A stretch of 64,000 nt of DNA from Archilochus colubris (GCA_023079485.1 CM041083.1:64175810-64239809), one strand, 5' to 3'. Positions 1 to 15,242 are shown, numbered from the stretch's first letter. The notes: generated by a model from the sequence alone, not told the origin. Translations and numbers: made by a program.

Positions 1-366
1 TTGAGTGTTCCATTAGGACAAAATCTTGCCATACTTTTCCTTTTCTTTTTTTAAAAAGAATATCTAAGCCTGTATGTGTTCAAGTTTTGCTGGAGAGACT
101 CTTAGCAGGAGAGTTACTCAAAGGCAGTGTGAGCAAGTCTCTAGCACCAGTAATTACATGATCTACTGGAGATGCAACAATAGCAAAACTGGGAAATAGA
201 GAGTATAAGCAAAAGAGCTTAAGCCAGACACTCCTCGTGGTCTTTCTGTCAGTGAAAAACAGTATATATGGCTGAGCATATTTCTTTATGTAAAAGCAAA
301 TAAGACTAGAATTTTCATCCATGAATGCCTAGAGGTGATTACCTTTATTTGTATTTAAATAACTAA

Positions 367-895
367 TCATAGACTTATAGAAGGGTTTCATTGGAAGACA
401 CCTTAAGAATAATCACGTTCAAACCCTCCTGCTTGGGCAGGGACACCTCCCACTAGACCAGGTTGCTCCAAGCCCCATCCAGCCTGACCTTGAACACTTC
501 CACGGAGGGGGCAGCCACAGCTTCTCTGGGAAACATGTCCCTGTGTCTCACCGCTGTCATAGTGAAGAATCTCTTCCTAATGTCTAACCTACATCTAGCT
601 TCTCAGGTTTAAAGCCACTACCGTTTGTCCTATCACTGCACGCCTTTGCACAAAGTCCCTCCTCAGCTTTCCTGTAGGGCCCTTCAAGTACTGGAAGGAC
701 TCTATAAGTTCTCCTCAGAGCCTTCTCTTCTCCAGGATTAAACTTTCTCTGCCTGTTTACATAGAATAGCTGCTCCAGTCCTCTGGTCATATTGATGGGC
801 CTCCTTTTGACTCATGTCAGCAGATTCTTGTCCTTCTTTTGTTAAGGCATGCAGAACTGGACATAGTACACCACATGGGGTCTCAAGACTAACTA
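367..895 (-). mobile_element. CR1 LINE fragment, 3' end, old copy
   Basis: Read on the minus strand this follows the 3' part of chicken repeat 1. The markers are the stretch matching 'caggttgctccaagcccc', the 'cttctctgggaaac' segment and the 'agccttctcttctccagg' segment. The reading frame is full of changes, and the tail near 367-400 (tcatagacttatagaagg) is a decayed version of the CR1 end repeat. It is 5' truncated, as most CR1 copies are. The start near 895 is fuzzy because similarity fades gradually. It lies in intron 5, antisense to CACNA1C. Confidence 0.85.
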
Positions 896-2297
896 GTGTG
901 ACTGATATTGCTGTTGTTGAAATCTTTGCTTGCTCTGAGTTCATGTGAAAATTGAGCACCTTCAGAAAAATGAAAAATTTAGACGTTTTTAGACTTTGAT
1001 CTGTCTCATTACAGTTAGTCCTCATTTGCTCTGAAAAGCTTTTCTCTATTAAAATTTATAATGCTTTCTCAGTCCCGCAACATTCTCTACCATATATTCA
1101 TTGCAGTGTTCTCTCATTATCATAGTTATCTTCCATCCTTATTCCAGACTCTCTGGCAGTAATCAGATTGTTTCTTTGAACTCCTTAGTATGTAGGAAAT
1201 ATTTTCTTTACTTGCAGTGTCCTGATATACATTCAGATGTGTACCTATGATGCCACATTTCCCACATGCCATGAATACGAGAAGTGTTAAAAGCCCCTGG
1301 AAACATTATGAGTAATGCATGAGGAAAATTCCCACTTGAGAGATGTTGTATTGACAAAGTCACCCAGCTGGGTTCATTGTTAATTTACCATATTGTTACA
1401 GATAGGTGAAACAGGAAAATCCCAGGGCTGATTGAACTGGATTAGTCAGTCAGGATTTTTTTCAGTCTAGGATTTGTCTTTGTGGGACACTGCCTTAGTA
1501 CATTGCACATGTTAAATTACAGCCTTTTTTTTTTTTAGAAGAGAAAAAGCCTTAAAATACTAACAAAATATTTATACATTTAGGCTATAGGCTACATTTT
1601 CCAATGGAAATTGTCCATAACTCTAACACTCTAACACTGGCAACATTTCTCTTCTAAGGTATTTGATCAAGTCTGTTTATTTCCAATCATAAGGGAATTC
1701 TGATCTCATACTTCAGGGAGACTTTTATAGAAAAATATAGAGTTATTTACAGAGTTTAAGACAGTAGCAACATGCCAGGTTCACCATGGTAATGCTCCAA
1801 AATTAAGACTGAGCAAATCCTTTATCTCATGTTTGATCGCAGAACTCTGAATCTACTCTTGAATGATTTATTAAAATAGGGTTTTGATGTTTGTTGCCTA
1901 TCAGTAGGACTTCTTGTGCTCTGAGCTAGAAACTGGTATTATACTAAAGACTTAGTCTTCAGATACACCTGGTTTGGAGGTACTGTGCATCATCAAGAAG
2001 GGAACAGACATAACATTTTCTCTCTTGCGTAATCCTTGTAAAACTGAATTTGTCTAGAGGCCATATTGCAATGAGATGTAATCAGATCATCCTCAAAGCC
2101 ACCCTACCTGGTGTGTGGAGAAGACTAAGACAGTAAATAAGAATCAAACATCATAGAGAGAGAGAGCCCAGTTCCTGTTTGTAGGCACACTGCTCCTGAA
2201 ACTTTACGTTTTGCCTGCACTATATAAAGCAGAGAGAGAGAAATGGTGATTAACTACCCTCAAATGCCCTCTCCCAGTGGAAATTCACTATTCACTA

Positions 2298-2680
2298 TGG
2301 GGCTGTTCAGCCTGAAGAAGAGGAGGCTCAGGGGAGACCTCATTGCTGTCTACAACTACCTGAAAGGAGGCTGTAGCGAGGTGGAAACTGGACTCTTTTC
2401 ACAGACGCCCTTCAACAAGACAAGAGGGCATGGTCTTAAGTTGTGCCAGGGGAGGTTTAGGTTAGATATTAGAAAGAATTTCTTCACGGAGAGGGTGATT
2501 AGGCTATGGAATGGACTGCTCGGTGAGGTGGTAGATTCTCCGTCCCTGGAGATATTTAAAAAAAGACTGGATGTGGCACTCAGTGCCATGGTCTAGCAAC
2601 TGCTCCAGTGGGTCAAGGGTTGGACTAGATGATCTCTGAGGTCCCTTCCAACTCGGCTAATTCTATGATTCTATGATTCT
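2298..2680 (+). mobile_element. CR1 LINE fragment, 3' end, young-looking copy
   Basis: The last 95 or so codons of CR1 ORF2 are still open here (beginning [12 protein letters not shown] and ending LDVALSAMV, with the stop at 2594-2596). They are followed by the short CR1 3' untranslated part and two to three copies of the ATTCTATG-type terminal repeat ending at about 2680. The peptide is nearly identical to the C-terminus of the larger CR1 copy at 53.9-55.7 kb, so both belong to the same subfamily. It encodes only the extreme C-terminus, with no reverse transcriptase core, and is dead. It sits in intron 5 in the same orientation as CACNA1C. Confidence 0.92.
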
Positions 2681-5600
2681 TATTTATAGTATCCTCTCAA
2701 CTAGAGTGTGCCAAGCCACTTTAGTGGAGGATGAGACCTACAGTAACTCTACATTTTTTAAGTTACTTCTGTGTGTGTGTGCATCAATGACATCCTTCCT
2801 ATTCCATCCCTTGCACCTGACTGTCTCGCCCATCACTGCCCTTCTGCAATTGCCCTTTCCAACCACTGAGACAATGTAGCTCAACCTATTGCAGTGATTC
2901 TATTTTGCAGCCACTGAAACAAGCACACTCAATGCAGTTTTTTGGCTTGCACTGGGGTTTCTTTTTTTAGTGCACAATCAAATGTTCAACTATAATTTCT
3001 CGTTGTTTTCTGCACAGTCCAAGAAAATTAACACCACTTTACATAGTTGAGAAAATACTGTAATTGAGGTAACAAACACAGAGAATTCAAGAATTCCAAA
3101 ATTACATCTCTTTGGAGAACCATGCATTTTTGGAATATGGCAAAGAAATATGAGCCATTGCCTGTATCTATATGTTGAATAGCATATATGAAGTCTTAAG
3201 TTTTAAGCAAATACTAACTGTCAGATAATTTTTTTCAAAATATGTATGCTTCTGAGACAGTATAGTTGACAGCTGTATGGTTTGCACATCGTTTCTGTTT
3301 ATACACTGCCACTGGTGGAACTGGGGGCTTAAGTCTGATGCATGTGAGGTTATGGTATAGACAGCATACCAGTGGAGAACTCTGACTTGCCTTCAGTGTG
3401 AGGTGGTAAGAGGAGTGGCCTGATCAAAGCTTCTGCAGTGTGAAAGGTTTGTGGGTAGGTACAAAAGAGTAGAATAAACTGGAGGAGACGACGTACAAAA
3501 CCTATGTGATAAAAGTCATTGACAACAGAAGGAATCACTGCAAATACATTTGGGCAAAAATTTGATTCCAAATCTTTATTCTGCCTTAAATTTTGTTGTT
3601 GTTGCATGTAATAATGTTGGCTTTTGCCAAGTCCAGTTCCTTGTTTTTCTCTTGGGCTCTAAAGCCTTAGGAAACGTGCTTTCAGGCAGATTTCTTTCTC
3701 CTTCACTCTTGAACAAGACTTCTCAACCATCTGTACCATCACTCCAGCACATACAACACCGTGTGAGGACAAGTTGCACCACCTTTCCCATGTCATTGCC
3801 TAGCTGTTTTTAATCTCAAGTGGCCAATTTGTTTTTCATTACACATGGAAAAGGAGTGCAGAAAAAAAGAAAGAACAGTCTGAACCAAATGTCCCCATTA
3901 AGCTAATTTCATAGTTAACTTAAAACTCTACACATGCTTTCAAGTCCTTTATTTACTTAGCTCAACATTACTCAAGGGAGTATTTTGACTCCAGCATAGC
4001 ATCTCCCATATGGAAAGATCATTCCTGTGAGCAGGGCTTACACAACCTTGATTGGTACAACCTGCAGAATGATGTAACTTGTGGCAGAAGAGGTTAACTC
4101 AGTGTAACAAAAAGAGGTTTGTAAAAAAAATCTTCTTAGTAAAGAAGATTACTCACAGAGGCACAGACTTCTTGTTGTAATAAAGATTTCTCTCATATTT
4201 AAGGAATGCCAATGAAAACAGAGAAATATTTATTATTTGATCTTGGCTATGTAGCTCTTTTAAAAATAGCACTGACTACGAATGTACCAAATAACTGTGT
4301 CAGCCTTTATCCTACCAATTACTGTGCATGCTGGCATGATTATTCAACATGTCTTCACAAGAGAAAAAAATAAACAACACAATATCATAATGTAGTACCA
4401 CATCAGGGTGTAGGCAATCTCTCCCAAATGAAGAAAATAAAACCCATGTTGACCTCAAAGAACAGATGTGGAGATAGTAAAAAAATCTAAGCTTGCCTCA
4501 AGATGTTTTTTTACAAGGGTCCTGGGTGGATCAGACTTTCTTTCTGGAACCTTTTTTTTCATTCTTCAAGTAGTGCCCGGAGTTCTCGTTCAGAATGGGT
4601 ATAGGACATAGGTCTGTGAGAGAGCCCATGCCATCAAGATGCTTGTCCTAAAGCATTTGAAAATATAAGAATGCCATCTGCTGTCTCCTGAGAACAGTTT
4701 GCCTTTGTCTGGACCATAAAGTAGCAGAGGGGTACATAGAGATTGTAGGTAACTGGTGTCACCACGAGTGTGTTGAGTTCCCATTTGCTCAGTTGTACTC
4801 ACTGGCTGTTGCTGTCTCCATGATGGGTGAGGAAAGATACTGCTGTTCCAGATCACAATAGTAAGAGTACAATCTATCCTGTTTTCTTCTTACATTCTCT
4901 CCCAGATAACATCTTTGTTCCATCTGATGTCATGCCAGGCTTACATACACCAAAAGTAATTTCATACATTGATTCCAACTGGCTAAATTTTGTATTGCTT
5001 ATTAATTTAAGATCTTGTAAGGAAATCCTTAATTCTTTTTCTCCAAAGTGAATATGCATCTATAAATTTGTTACTGAACTGTTGGAAATCTTTTATATGC
5101 CTGAAGTTTTCTCATGCTCTCTTGAAGAGGTGACTAGCACATGCTGGGTAGCATTTGTCTCAGAAGTGGGACACAAGATAGTTCACAGATGAGTGCTTTG
5201 CACAGGCCTCATGGCAGTACATGGATGCTCTGTGGTTCTGGCATTTTTTAATTAATTCTCTTTGTCCTGGTCTTCTGAAAGCATTGTTAGATGCCTATGG
5301 TCATTGCTGTGATTTTCACAAAGCATTATCAAAATACCAGCAAAGCACAGAAGCAGTGGACCAGTCAGGTAATTCTTTCAACCAATGAATACATTTTAAG
5401 TTTCCTGTTTAGGCTTTGAATAAATTATATTTTTAAGTGATGATCTGCTTTTGTAATAATATTTGGTCTTGTACAAGTGCTATAGGAGGAAAAAAACCAA
5501 AGCATACTGAACTGAGAGGAAACAAATCTGAGGAAATGTATTTAAAGATTTCAGTGGCTACATAAATCCATTGGAGGTGTTTCCTGTTTTTTTTAATCTA

Positions 5601-6285
5601 GTTTCTCCAAAACCAGCTACTGCCTTCTGAGTTAAATCTGCTTGACATTACTGTGCTAGTTGAGAACACAGGAGTATTGGCTGGTATGAGCAACTAATAA
5701 ACTTTTCTATGCCTAAGATATTCACTGATGGAAGAAATAGTTTGTTATTCTGATTGTTGGGAAGTATTGACCAAACACAAACTGCTTTCCACCTAACCCA
5801 CCCAGTCTTGTAACATTTTATCAAAGTTTCCTTTCTGCCAGGAAAAAGGGGAGAAGATTGGATGTCTGTCTTAATCTCCCTTTTTCCCAGAAGCAAATCT
5901 GATTTCTGTTTAACACATGTAACAATAACCTACCCCATATGTGTGTTGCCCTTTGTTGCAACTGTTTTTTTCTGAGCTGTTTGAATAGCTATGCCTCTTA
6001 TTTTTTCAGTTTTAGATTATCTTCTCCTGGTTTGCCCTGCCACATCAATCACAGTTCAGAAAACATCTGCTAGCCCTCTGCAAATAATAATTTTTCTCAG
6101 CTTCAGTAATGCTAAAGCTGTTTAATGTTTTCATTTTTCACAGAAAGTAGCTGGATATAAATAATACAAGAAATACAAGAAATAAAACAGTTCTGTTATT
6201 TAATATGAACAGCACCCAATGCAAGACTTTAAGGTTGGGTCTCACCATTGGCCTCACAATATAGGTGAAAATTTAAACTCAAGCT

Positions 6286-6355
6286 TTATCCCATCTTTTA
6301 CTTATCCCATTACTTATTATCCCATACTTATCCCATCAAGCTTATCCCATTTTTC
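6286..6355 (+). repeat. Irregular tandem TTATCCCAT cluster
   Basis: Five copies of TTATCCCAT, or its core, lie within about 70 bases, separated by spacers of variable length. It looks like a small local tandem expansion in intron 5. No coding or regulatory role is visible. Confidence 0.7.
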
Positions 6356-9300
6356 ACATTCCAGTGCTGAGATCATTATTTCACTTAAAATCTTTAGTTT
6401 GGATGGGGGCAAGTTCCACTCAGGTTTATTTTTGTAGATTTCTGTATCAGTAAAGAGTTTAATTTAGCTGTTCATTTTGCAACAGGGGAGCCTTATGATT
6501 CCCTCTTGATAGCTTATTATATGTAAAAGGAAGTTCAAAATAAATAAATGTTTAGTTCCAATGCATTCCAGCAATGCATGCATAATCTGAATAAAAATCT
6601 TTTGAATTGTGTAAGTTGTAAAGAAACTAACAGGAAAGTAAATATCAATAAAGAACTGTTCTTTCATCTGACACATATGTCTTTACAAAACTACAACCAT
6701 TAGTTTTTCTGTCCAAACATACTGGAGATACCTGGTGAGCGAAAGGAGGTTTTGCTTTTTATATCAGGAGCCATTTTTTCACCTAATGCTATTTTATTAT
6801 CTGATGTCTTCAACCAGAGCTTTAAGTCTTACCAGAATTTAAAAATCAAAAGCAACAGTCTTACTAGTGTGGAGAAGAAAAATCTTGGAGTTTTAGGTAT
6901 TCTGAGATGGGAGTGATTAACCATTGAATGCTACATGAGTCCTTAAATACAAATTCTCTTATTAAAACGAAGAGGTAAAGTTGTCCAGATTTGTCTGCCC
7001 ATGATTTTTAAGGATTTGGCCATTGTACCATGCATTTTCATTAACACAATTTTTAGTAGTTTAAAAAGAGAAAACAAATCCCACATGGGCATGAAGGCAG
7101 TAACACAGCAGTGATCATATCATGTGTGTTTTGCATTAATTCTTTCATTACCTGATCAGGTAACTTTCTGGTTTTGGATTCTCAAAATACTCATGAAAAC
7201 GCAGCATGACATCAATTTTGAAAATATTATGCTATATCTCTCCAGAGCTCAGTCCCAGATATGCACATTAAATACTAACCAATGTTAAGAGGTAGACTGT
7301 TTTCTTCTCCTGGCCTATATAGCCTATGTTTGTCATATACAATTCAGCATTCCTATGTAGGTATGCATCTAAAAAGAAAGTTTGGGGTTTTATCTAGGTT
7401 TCGTTGCAAATTTTCTATCATGAAAAGCTAAAACTCAGTGTAGCTTATGGTATGCTAATTAAGATAGGCTTGGACAGTTGAACCCACAACAAGAGCAATT
7501 TTTGCCATAAGTATATTTTTTCCAAGTGCTACAAGACTGTAATATTATCATCCCTGAATGCACTTTTTACATTTGCAGGATCCCTGATGACATTTGTTAC
7601 CTTCCTAGCTTTTACCTCTTCTAAACCTGTTCACAAGTGATGTTAGAAGGAGCATCAGGAGGAGCTCAGATAACTAAAAGACTTTATTATTTATAAGAAA
7701 CTATTATTTAGCAATGAACCAAAGGCCCTAATGTTCACTTATCATGGGACTCATGAAAATAAACACTTAAAACTAATCCTATTTAGAAGCCTGGGGTTTT
7801 AGCAACTTTAAAAAGGCATTTGTAACCCAGCAGTGATTAGGCCTCTGCTTAAGGGCTGGTACATTCACCATTGAGAGCCAAGTGCTTGGAACCTGTTCCT
7901 GTTACTGTGATGTTTTAGTTGTTAAAGATGTCCATAGTTTCTTGTTTCAAAAACTACATCTTTAAGATAGGATAATGTGTGTAGGAATTCCTCAGAGATG
8001 TTTACAAACAGCATTTGGCAGTCTGAAACAAAACTCTGTCATTGTTATCTCAGAGGTTACTTAACTACTGTTTGTGGGGGTGGAGGGGAGTATGCTCTCT
8101 TGGCCATACTAATGGGAATTCAACACTTTGACACAGTTCTACACTAGTTTTCTGAGTGAATAAAGTGGCACAGGACTAGAGCAAAATCTACTGTTGTACT
8201 GGTGCTTGAAAGACAATTCTCTGTCACAGCTGTGCTTGAGCAAGAAGAAATTTAAAAACTGGAAGTGTAATGGGTCATTTCACAGGGAACTGCTGCAGTC
8301 TTCTTTGGTTTTGCATAGCTCTGTAGGGAGAGGGAAAAATAAAAGCTATTCCTATATGTGATCCTGCACAGTGATTAATTATAGATAAAACCTTTACAAT
8401 AAGCCCACGAACAATTTTCTCAGAGAGTCCATGATTGTCCTGTCAGCACGGAAGTCAAGGAAAAGATGGCAGCTGATCCTTGCTGGCCAGGGCTGCTATG
8501 TGCCCTTTACATGGCCTTATTTTCAGCTCATCTTTAGGAATCCTTGCCTGGCAGTGAATACTTGACCTCATCTTCCCCCCTTTCAGCACCTTAAGTTACA
8601 GCACACTGTGGTCCTTGTTCAAAATACCCAATGCTCAAAGTTAGCTTACCAAGCTACATTTGTGTTTTTTGATCAAAATGGTCCTTTTTCTCTAACATGG
8701 AATTTTCAGCAGGCAGTTACTCAGTTGCTACTTTTAACTCTATGCTCTTTCTCCATACTCAGGTAGCTGCATGTGAGGGATGCTACACATTTTTTATTTT
8801 TATTTTATTTATTTATATATTTACATTTAAAACCTGTAGATCTTGTCTAGACCTCCTTCTCAGCTGAACTGGTCTAGGATCAAATGGCTGAAGAATAAAA
8901 TTAAGTTTATAAAGTTACCTAAAGTATTGAGACTTGAAGGATGAGCAAGGTCTTCTGAACAGCAAGCAACTTTATAGAAAAGTGAATACTTACACACTTG
9001 GAACAAAAATCTCTTAAAAAAGGTTAAAGCCCTCCAGGACAGGAGAGGGATGCTTCTATGAATGGCAGTAGAGGTTTGTTCCAGCAGAGAAGCAAAGAGT
9101 CTACGGCAGTTGTGTAGAGTTATCCAACAGCCCTGCTCAGGCAGCCAGAACTTGGTGCCATGTGGCCACCATGCTGAGGGCAAGCTCTATTGTTTGGCTG
9201 TCTAGGTTAGGTCACTCTGACAAGCAAAGCATACTGAAGATGAATTGCTTCCCAAGAGAAAAGAATCCAGAAGGAAGAGCTGGGGTTTGTTGTGATTTTT

Positions 9301-12300
9301 GTTTTTGTTCTGCTGTTCCTTTCTCGCAAGGGTGGTACTGCAAGACTTGACAAATATAAAACATTTGTGTTTGCATACACATACGCATTTCTATGATTCT
9401 CCTTTTGTGTGTATGTGTATTTCAGTTTAAAAGTCAATGAAAACATGGTTTGAAAATAAAGGAATGAGAACATGGGGAGCAGATGCCAAAACTTTCTTTT
9501 TCTACTCATTCCAGCACATGGTTTTGAACTTGATGTATGTATGTGTCTAAATGGCATTACCAACTCAAAAAAAGTCACTGTTTATCTTGAAAAATGTTTT
9601 TTCTGTTTTTTCTTTCTTTTCGCTTCAGCTGGGTTCTGTCCTGTGCCATGTCTTTCCTTTCTATTCCAAGACCTTCTCTATTATTCTTGAAGTAGAAATG
9701 ATACCTGCAGCCCTAAAGTTGTGCCACTACACCCACAGAATTTGTTTTATATATCAATCTGCCACTAATATTTTAAGACTTCAGCAAGACAGAAAGAACT
9801 ACCTCCCCATGATGTTACTATACATGTGTCCTTAACTGAACCATGCCATATGAGTTCCCTTTGCAACACCAGGGAAAAAGGTCCTCAATGTTTTCCCTCA
9901 CAAATCATTGTGCATGTAGTTATCTAAGATATCTTGTCATGACTGGACAATTTTCTGATAGAAATGACTGTCATTTCCTTAGCTTCCCTTAAAATTAGTA
10001 TAAAACCTTTCATATTTATGAATATTTAATTGTTTTCAATTTTCTTAGCCAATACCAATGTTTATTAAATTATAAACATCCACTTTGGGGACTATTACTG
10101 ATTATATTTCTTGTACTTTGGAAACAGAAATAACTGTAGTGGCAGACTCTTAGTGTATCATCAGAAATAACTGAGATTTGTGGGTAGGCCTAGCTGATGT
10201 CTAGGGATGGTGCATAAACTCTACCACTTAAGAGTGGTTCCCAGAAGTGATCTGACTCAGGCACTGTGCTGAGTCACAAATCCTCCTCTGCTTCCTTCTT
10301 GCAGAAAGTGGTAGCTTTCTTCTGAACTATATTAGCAGAAAATAATTACCTCCTACACCCTTGGCACTGGCTGAAGTACGAAAATCTGTCTGTGTGTGTG
10401 TGTATGTATCAGGAAGCAGAGGAGATATGGAAGGCGATGAACATCCTCTCCTTTTCCCTCTTATTCCTGCCCATTTCCAGAAGGTCATTTGTATGAGGTT
10501 GTGCTTGCTTGTACTTCTGGTTCAGGCAACAGGTGCAGGCAAAATTCAGACTTGCAAAACCAGTGAAGGAGTAGACTCAGGATACATTTTCTCTGAAGAT
10601 ATGGACCAATAGTATGATCAGAACAGGAAACCACCCTGTCCAGTAAACCAAGCTCGATCCATAATTGAAGACACATGAAAATGTGAAATAGAGCTGTGCA
10701 TGGAAAGGCTCAAATGTTTTTTCTGACACCAGCCTACCCTTAGTTTCCTTGGATATATTCCACTGTGCAACAACGCCAAGTTCACTTTAGCAGCTGGGTC
10801 TGGTGCACCTTTTATTTTTTCGTGCCATCTTGCTGAGCATTGGTTGAAATCCAAAATAGCTTGTAAGTACACAATGGGGTATGTAGGTAATCCCATTGCT
10901 CTAGGTGATGACACTTACATGCTCAGAGATAAGCACATTCTTCAATAACTGCCTGAATCCATGAGACAGCAACTAGCCCCTCTTATGATTATCTTCCTGA
11001 GAGAAAACTACACAGTCTTCTAATAGCTCTAAAACACCTGCAGCATCACTTACAGTGTATTTGCCATAGCTTTGAAAAAGATCAGTGTTGCTCAGTTCTT
11101 TTCCTTCTCTCTTCCCCATTCCCTTATTCCTCGGTTGTTCCCTAAACCTTTGACTCAATACAGTCCTCTAGAGGCTGAAAAGGGCTTGACCTGGTAAAAC
11201 ACTTGTAGCACATATAATAAATATTTAAAACATTTTTTTCAGTGTAAATAAATGCTAAATGCTGTGAGCCTAGGGAATGACATTAATGTGTTTTGTGTAC
11301 TGAAACATTTATGGGCTCAATGTCAGGCAACAGAACGCAGCCAAGAGGGTTTTTTAAAGGTAAACTGAAGTGTTTTTAAAATAAATGCTAAAAGCTGTTT
11401 AAGATCTTCAATTATTAACAGAAGAAAAGCGTACACTGAAAAACTGCAAAAACTGCTTTTTATGGCACTTTCCCTAACCTCTGTGCAGTTATCTCTTTGT
11501 CCAGCCTGGAATGAGCTCCTCAATCCAGATTCTGTCCCTTCACAGGTATCTGTGCTGTGTCCAGCACATGGAAAATGCTCCCACAAATTATTACATATAT
11601 TTAGAATGCCAAATATTTGAAGATCATTTATTTTTATATTTAATTTCCAGGAAAAAATGTTCAGGACTCTGTGTTTATGCTTGGCCAATGATGCAATTGC
11701 CAGCCTCTGTACAGCAGTGTAAAAACATAACTTTTCACTCTACTGTGGGAAGGAAGTTACTGGCATCACTTACTTGAAATCAGAGGCCAGCGTTTTGGTC
11801 TGATCAGATCACCAGGAATTCTGATTTAATCATGATTATAAGCTGCACAATTCACTGCTAGGAGTGCAAGCCTTACCTCCAGAAGGCAGAAAATGGCAAA
11901 GATTTGCAATGGTGTATTGGAGACAGCATCAGGAAAGTGGAACTGTATTGTGCCTGTATTTGGGGCACGTATGTTGGTTGTTATCTGTGTGTCACAGTGT
12001 ACAAAGACTAAGACTAAGAGTTCAGACAGAAAAGTAATTTCTTTAAAATGTCATCTGCCTTTTTTCCTCTGCACAGGGGAAGATCATGTAAAAGTATGTA
12101 GAAGTTCTCACCAATGGTTAGAAAAATCTTGCTGTCTGCATGTAAGAGGACAATTTTCCTTGAGTTACCCTGATTAGAAATGCATCTCTCAAATTTCAGA
12201 ACACAGACCTGATGCATTTTGAAGCATGTGGTTTTTTTATTTAAAAAGTGTCTCTGTCTGTTCTTCCTGCTCAGGGCTCTCCCCCAGTCCTTTAATCCTT

Positions 12301-12487
12301 CTTTATCTGTTCTTTCCCCCTTTTTGCTCCACAGACTTTGCTGATTGTCAAAGCCTGGTTCCTCATTGCAACAGCTATTCATGTTGCAAGTGGCTGCCTG
12401 AACTGAGAATAATAAAGTGACTTAACTGGCAGCCAGATATATTGCAGCAATAATCTTGACAGAAATGCTGGGAGCATAGTGATGTGA

Positions 12488-12521
12488 ATATATATATATA
12501 TATACACATATATATATATAT
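12488..12521. repeat. AT dinucleotide microsatellite
   Basis: This is an alternating TA run interrupted by a short TACACATA centre. It is self-complementary and likely variable in length between individuals. Confidence 0.9.
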
Positions 12522-15242
12522 CCCTTTCCTTTCTACAAGTAGCATTTGTTACTTCTGAGAGGACATTTCAGAAGTTGCTCCAAAGTTAGTTGTTTTAAAC
12601 TTTTAGAAACTCTCTGAGTACTTTCATGGTAATGTATGTAGAGTTACTTTTTAGTAAACCAAACTGCCCTGCTGTTAGTACACAACACACACACATCAGT
12701 TCATGCTAACAGTGTTTGGTAACTCATCTCTTCTTCCAAGCTGGTTTATTATCCTTGAGAAGCTTTTTTCTAATTAAGCTAGTTGATGTTCCTGTAAATC
12801 TTCTGATGATACATGTTCCTCTTGACTGTCTAAAGACTTGTTTACAGTGTAAGCCTTTGATTTCACAAGGACTACTTTTTTCTAACACAAAGGGCATTGG
12901 CTTGTGCAGATCTTATCTTCTCTGCACACATGAAATACGCTGAAGCACTCTCATGGCATGGGTGATAATGAAGCCACATTTAAATTGAGAAAGCTTTTTG
13001 TTCATCATTGTGTCTGTCCTCAGCATTCTCCTAGAGCACTGAGTATACCCCATGATGAATATTAAATCAATTAATAATTAAGGGTATGTTACATAAGACC
13101 TGGAATTAGAACCTTTGACTTTCTAATCCTGGCTGCTTTTGGATTAACAAGACTCTTGAGATCACCAAAATATGGAGGCATTTTTTATGTCTTTGTGTAG
13201 ATTTATTTGAAGCTACAAATGTTTTAATCTGCAAAGTCTGTTGGGTTTTTTTCAGATTCACAGCCACCTGTAGTCTTTTAACTTTCTTGTATTGCTGTAC
13301 ATTGTTCGGCAGAAAGTGGGACATTGTTTTAATTTCCTGCTGAGTGTTGCAGTCTCAACTGCTGTAAAGTATCAGAGTGATGTTGATATGGACTTCAATC
13401 CATCTTTTTGTAGACCGTTTTAGATGCCAATTTCAGAGAAAGACTGAATACCTCGTGTAATCACAGTAATGTTTTTTGCCAGAGACATTGCTTATCCAGA
13501 GTAGCTAGACATAACTGAGTAAGCAGAACACCCCACTCTTATATAGGATGAGTTTTCATCATGTCACTATTGCATTTCCTGTAAGGATCTCACTGTGAAA
13601 GCCAGAATGTTCCATGCTGAATATTACTCCCTTTGGGTGAACCTTTTTCAAATGAGCTGTTAACAGATAACTGAACTGACTGCAGGCCCCTCATCAAATG
13701 TTCTGACTACTGTGGTGCTAGTAGCCAGCTTTGTGTTACTTTCAGGCAATGAGTGATCTTTCTGGCTTGGCAGCTGATGCTGCTTTTGGTGGCTTCTGCT
13801 GTGTTCCAGCATAGCTGGGGAGCAAAAGCAAAATCTCTGCCTTAGCTGGAAGTTGACAAGCAGATTGGCTATGAGTGAAGTTGCTTGTCAGGAGGTGTGT
13901 CATTCTTATTAGAAAGCATTTAAATTAGTTTAAAAAAAAAAAAAAGTAACAAAAATGAAAATCTGAAATCTCAGATGATAAATTTTAGAAGTTAATAGTT
14001 GTGACAAACTCTCATGGCAGATGTATAACAGGTATTTACAACTCAAGGATCTCATTTTTCAATAATCACAGCTCATGTCAGTTTCTCTGAAGACATGACA
14101 GCGTTTGCAGGAGACATTAATTGTTTCTGGCTCTCAACTGTAGCAAAATCATGAGCTTGTAATTGTTCTGACCTGGCTATTTGTAGACTACAAACCTCTA
14201 AAGGTCTCTCAATCCTTCCAATATTAACAACTTGCCAGTGACAGTGGTTGGCATCGGTGCCACCAGTGATAATAGCTTTAAGACTTTTGTAAATGTAAAC
14301 CCTTACTAAAGGCTTATGAGGCTGGTTTGGTTATTCTGGTTTTACAAATGAGGAGAAGGAGACAGAGAAAGGCCACTGAATCTACAGCTTGAGTTAACTG
14401 CAGCTGAAGGTACAAAATCTTTGCACTTTAGCAAACTTTGCTACAGATCACCTCCACTTGGCCATTCTGGAAATGTATGGCTCACTCATGATTAGGACTT
14501 ACACCAGTCTCAGGCCTTAACAAGCACTGTGAATAATATTTTTTCATACTCCTTTCTGGGGATCTGGATAACCTCTCTTTTAGAGTGGATTTGGCCTAAA
14601 TCTTAGGCCAAAAGCAAATCTACTGGTTCTGATTTTCCCTCTTTTCAGGCTGAAGTAAGGTGAGGTAGATCTGAAATGCAGAGAGATCTTGAGAGGTCCA
14701 GGAGCTCTCAGTCAGTATGGCTTTGGTGGTCCTACAGCAGCTCAGGGTCTGCTTGAGACTGGTTTGACCCATAGAAGAATCTAGAATTAGAGTAGGGAGA
14801 AGACTACAGTTTGCCACCTCTCCCCATGCTCCTGGGTGAAGCTGTGTGGTACTCCAGCACTTACCATCATGTACTGTCGTGTACCATCTTCTGCCTCAGT
14901 TTTGGATGTTGTTTGTTTTTTCTATGCTTTCATTCTCCTCAGTACTGTCTGTGGATTAGCTTAGGGCTGGTTTTCAAGAACATGAAGAATAGCTAATGTG
15001 TTCTCTCCCCAAGGTGTTGGTATTTCAGTGACAGGTGAGGAAAGACCTGGTTTACTTTAGTCTGTGATTTAGCCTGTGACAGTAAATTTATGAAATGTTG
15101 GGGATCTTCTAGAAGGAGGTCATCTGTAAATGTACATCTCTACATCAAAGAGATAATGAGTTCAAGTGAGGGAAAATGAAATTAAAATGACATGTTATTG
15201 TGCAATATATAGCCTCTCTAAATTTCGTTCTCTTGCTCATAA

